Of a stretch of 64,000 nt of DNA, positions 61,803 to 64,000 are shown piece by piece. Positions within the stretch are counted from its first letter, which is position 1; the number at the start of each line of letters is the position of its first letter. The stretch is from Phocaeicola plebeius DSM 17135. Its GTDB lineage: Bacteria > Bacteroidota > Bacteroidia > Bacteroidales > Bacteroidaceae. Made by a program: the position numbers and the translations under genes. The stretch covers positions 124,001-188,000 of the forward strand of contig NZ_DS990134.1 in NCBI RefSeq assembly GCF_000187895.1. Reading direction: 5' to 3'. Below the pieces are notes generated by a model. The model was not told the origin of the DNA, did no database searches, and saw nothing but the letters and a program-made list of their open reading frames with translations.

Positions 61803-62732
61803 TGAAGAGTATCATTCCAAGTTTCCTCAGAACAATCCGGCCCGGGGTGTTTAACGCATCATTGAACAGATAAATTTTAAAGGACCTTACCTTAAGTATT
61901 CTCCTAAAGGTTGTTCTGCGACCATCTACGCATAATGCTTCGGATTCTTATCTATGCTTATTTCTGTAATATCTATTTCAGTCATCGCATAGAAAAGTTC
62001 TGTCTTAATGATATTTACCGGCAATGTGGCTCCTGAGCATAATACCATCAATTGTTTCCGAAGCAGTCGGTTAAAGGATGTGCTGAAGACAGTTCTCGCC
62101 ACCATTGTAAGAAGCAATTTTGGATGTTGCTTGTACCGACGGGACGAGGATGGAAACGAACTACTTATATGCGTTCAGCCATGGTATTAAAACCTTCATA
62201 AAATACAACTATTTCCATCAGGAACAGAAAAGGAACTTCAGGAATGACCGTTTCTGTCTGCTAACTTCTAGTATAATGTCCGATGGGCCAGAGGATGGAA
62301 AGGCTCTCTGATGTAAGATAGACGATAGACAACGGCTTTGAACAGACTATCTCTAGATACAGGATACAGAATTGTAGTGGCTGTCCGTTGATATAGGAGA
62401 AGGTCGGAAGGTTTGTACAAGTGAATTACCGGTTGAGGAAAATCAAGGAAAGGGTACGCAAGGAGCTCCTCTTTGCGGAAGGTCTTAAGTTCCGCGGTCA
62501 GCGGTCGCAGGATTTGGAAACCGTATTGGGGAATTTCAAGAACAGCAAGCACTTCAAGAGGTTTTATCTTTGTGGGCTGAAGAAAGTAGAATTTGAATTT
62601 GGCCTGCTGGTCATAGCGCGTGACTTATCAAAAGCAGTTTTTAGGAGGAAATTGGCGGTAAAAAACATTTGTAGCGATGAAATTAGCAAGTGGAAACTTA
62701 TAAACTTCTTTCTTGGAGGAAAATCCAAATGA
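61803..62732 (+). pseudogene. Decayed IS1182-family transposase
   Basis: Fragments in all three plus frames read in family order: IPSFPQNNPARGV and RIIEQINFKG (N-terminus), HLRIMLRILIYAYFCNIYFSHRIEK, GNVAPEHNTINCFRSSRLKDVL, HGIKTFIKYNYFHQEQKRNF, MGQRMERL, NGFEQTISRYRIQNCSGCPL, and finally RGQRSQDLETVLGNFKNSKHFKRFYL...LLVIARDLSK near the C-terminus. At least six frame changes or stops separate them, so no product is made. It fills the 1-kb gap after the fimbrial operon. Family assignment is from memory of IS1182 transposases. Confidence 0.85.
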
Positions 62733-62755
62733 TTTTAGCTTGATATGAAATAACA

Positions 62756-62788
62756 GAGGCCATCTCAAATTTATTTTGAAACAGCCTC
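62756..62788 (-). terminator. IS-end-like hairpin serving as terminator
   Basis: On the minus strand GAGGCTGTTTCAAA pairs with TTTGAGATGGCCTC (three G-U pairs, 5-nt loop), 18 bp beyond the TlpA-like gene stop. The sequence resembles right ends of Bacteroides insertion sequences; no matching left end was found near 61750-61800. Confidence 0.6.
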
Positions 62789-62806
62789 TTCAAATTGGAT
62801 TAGCGT

Positions 62807-64000
62807 TTATTTAATCATTTCCTTCAAGGTATTTTTCATGACTTCATGGTCGCGGAAGTCGTTGCGGAGCTGATAGTGTCCGGACTTGTCCACCAGCACA
62901 TACGAAGGAATACCGTCTATTTTGAACTGTTCACAAAGGTACTTCCATTGCTCGTCGTTCAGACGGAAATGTTTCCCCTTGATGTTCGGAATCGCCTGTT
63001 TGTAAGTGACGAGGGGAGACGTTTCGTTGGCCAGGTAAATCCATACTAGGTTGTCGCTCTTCAGTTCCTGTTCCTTCAGCGGTTCGTTGGCACGGATAGA
63101 CATGCGGCAAGGTCCGCACCAGGTGTTCCAGAAATCCACCAGGATAACTTTTCCCTTGTAGGGCGCGATGAGGGCTTCGAAGAGCTTGTCCGGGGTTACT
63201 TCGGGTGTCTTTTCGATGACGGCTTTTCCCTCTACCGCCTTGAGTGCGATTTGCGTATTTTCCTGCATCTTCAGCAAGGCTTCACGCCAGAAAGGATTCT
63301 GTACATCATCCAGTATTTTCAGATCGGCCTCAGTGAGAACAGCGTTTGAAGCTTTCTGTGTCAAAGGCAACACCAGTTTCAACTCGGAAGCAAAGGTACC
63401 TTCCAAGCCCACTTCTTTAGGCCATGCGATATCAGGGCTAGATACAGCTGATACATAACTTATCAAATCCTTTCCCATCAGCAGCTTGGGGTCGGCAATG
63501 GAGAAAAGTTTGCACAATTCCGCACGATTTTCAGCTGTCAGCGGGTCGATTTTGATATCCAGGGGTTTTGAGCGCTCCCATTGGTTATGTATTTTTCTGT
63601 AATTATGTTCGCGGAACCAGTCGCCTTGTGCCATGGCCTCGACTGCCTCCTGCTTTAAATTAATTAAGGCCAGTTCTTTACCTATAGGCGGTAGCTTACT
63701 TTGAGCAATACTGTCTGAAAGTGCTTGATAACTACTGATGACATGCTGTGTGTATTCGGCAGCCGTCATCTTGTAGTCGGCAAACTCGCCTGTGTACAAA
63801 TTCATGCCATAATACTTGTCTGAATACAAAGACGGAGCTGATAGTCCGGCATATGTACCTGAGAAATAACAGAAAGGAATGTTCTTGAATGTCGGCAACT
63901 GTTTCTTTTCTGTTCGACGCTTCAGAATATACTGCCCGCTGTGCCGCATGTCCACATAGAGGTCTATTTCCTCACCTGGCGCCAACCATATTTGTTTATT
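62807..64000 (-). CDS. TlpA-like thioredoxin-fold protein (5' end outside window)
   Basis: At least 397 residues, frame open to the last base, so the start lies beyond 64000. The N-terminal two thirds are helical, of the type found in Bacteroidales periplasmic TlpA-like proteins. The C-terminal 140 residues are a thioredoxin domain: VILVDFWNTWCGPCRMSIRANEPL with the WCGPC redox site, and the cis-Pro loop in IDGIPSYVLVD. It likely reduces or isomerises disulfides outside the cytoplasm; a signal peptide cannot be checked here. An IS-derived hairpin follows its stop. Confidence 0.88.
   Translation of the reverse strand, partial: NKQIWLAPGEEIDLYVDMRHSGQYILKRRTEKKQLPTFKNIPFCYFSGTYAGLSAPSLYSDKYYGMNLYTGEFADYKMTAAEYTQHVISSYQALSDSIAQSKLPPIGKELALINLKQEAVEAMAQGDWFREHNYRKIHNQWERSKPLDIKIDPLTAENRAELCKLFSIADPKLLMGKDLISYVSAVSSPDIAWPKEVGLEGTFASELKLVLPLTQKASNAVLTEADLKILDDVQNPFWREALLKMQENTQIALKAVEGKAVIEKTPEVTPDKLFEALIAPYKGKVILVDFWNTWCGPCRMSIRANEPLKEQELKSDNLVWIYLANETSPLVTYKQAIPNIKGKHFRLNDEQWKYLCEQFKIDGIPSYVLVDKSGHYQLRNDFRDHEVMKNTLKEMIK

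Overview
The window is chromosomal DNA from a member of the Bacteroidales, most likely Bacteroides or Phocaeicola. The evidence is the gene content (Mfa/FimB-type fimbriae, GldE, PagL-type deacylase, a trpBEGDCFA operon, surface lipoproteins with acidic residues after the lipobox Cys) and repeated matches to the Bacteroides promoter consensus (-33 TTTG, -7 TAnnTTTG). No rRNA, tRNA or CRISPR array was seen. Both ends of the window cut through genes.

Layout. 1-2378: end of a cobalamin operon (cobyric acid synthase, CobD-like decarboxylase, CbiB). 2418-2527: five tandem 22-bp degenerate repeats. 2531-8950 (minus): three surface lipoproteins, the first joining a fimbrillin-like N-terminus to a metzincin-type HExxHxxGxxH protease, followed by two tandem paralogues. 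9251-11895 (minus): AraC regulator and a serine-type sulfatase. 12087-17774 (plus): RND efflux operon. 17930-18773: CBM9-like protein and a Pmp3/YqaE peptide. 18998-19951: FimB/Mfa2-like lipoprotein. 20129-20206: a 25-codon small ORF with its own promoter and terminator. 20462-23797: Fur-family regulator and two exported peptidases (C1 and C69). 24174-26268: RNase G and HU. 26476-33059: mutY-ssb-gldE-phosphopantetheinyl transferase-AsmA. 33160-34716: POT peptide transporter, followed by a second 5 x 22-bp repeat block. 35029-38673: two-component system and L-asparaginase. 38760-45425: the complete trp operon with promoter, a 20-residue leader peptide containing tandem Trp codons, and an attenuator. 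45496-49528: AlkD-like repair protein, PrmA, an unknown lipoprotein and a PagL-type lipid A deacylase. 49548-50156: a thiol peroxidase with a signal peptide. 51105-61747: an AT-rich fimbrial operon (DUF3575, DUF3868/OmpA-like, major fimbrillin, Mfa2 anchor, minor subunit, large tip protein, DUF5106 thioredoxin-like lipoprotein). 61803-62788: a decayed IS1182-type transposase. 62807-64000: a TlpA-like thioredoxin lipoprotein, cut by the window end.

The points most worth checking are: (i) four intergenic blocks of about 22-bp units with palindromic cores; (ii) the fimbrillin-metzincin operon; (iii) the compact trp attenuator, whose antiterminator arm overlaps the leader stop codon; (iv) the orphan 25-residue ORF resembling a FtsW N-terminus; (v) a one-base frame break in poly-T tracts inside the signal peptide of the major fimbrillin, which may be phase variation or an assembly error; and (vi) a 19-bp RNA hairpin with four G-U pairs between the major fimbrillin and its anchor gene. 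All family assignments come from reading the translations; no database search was run.
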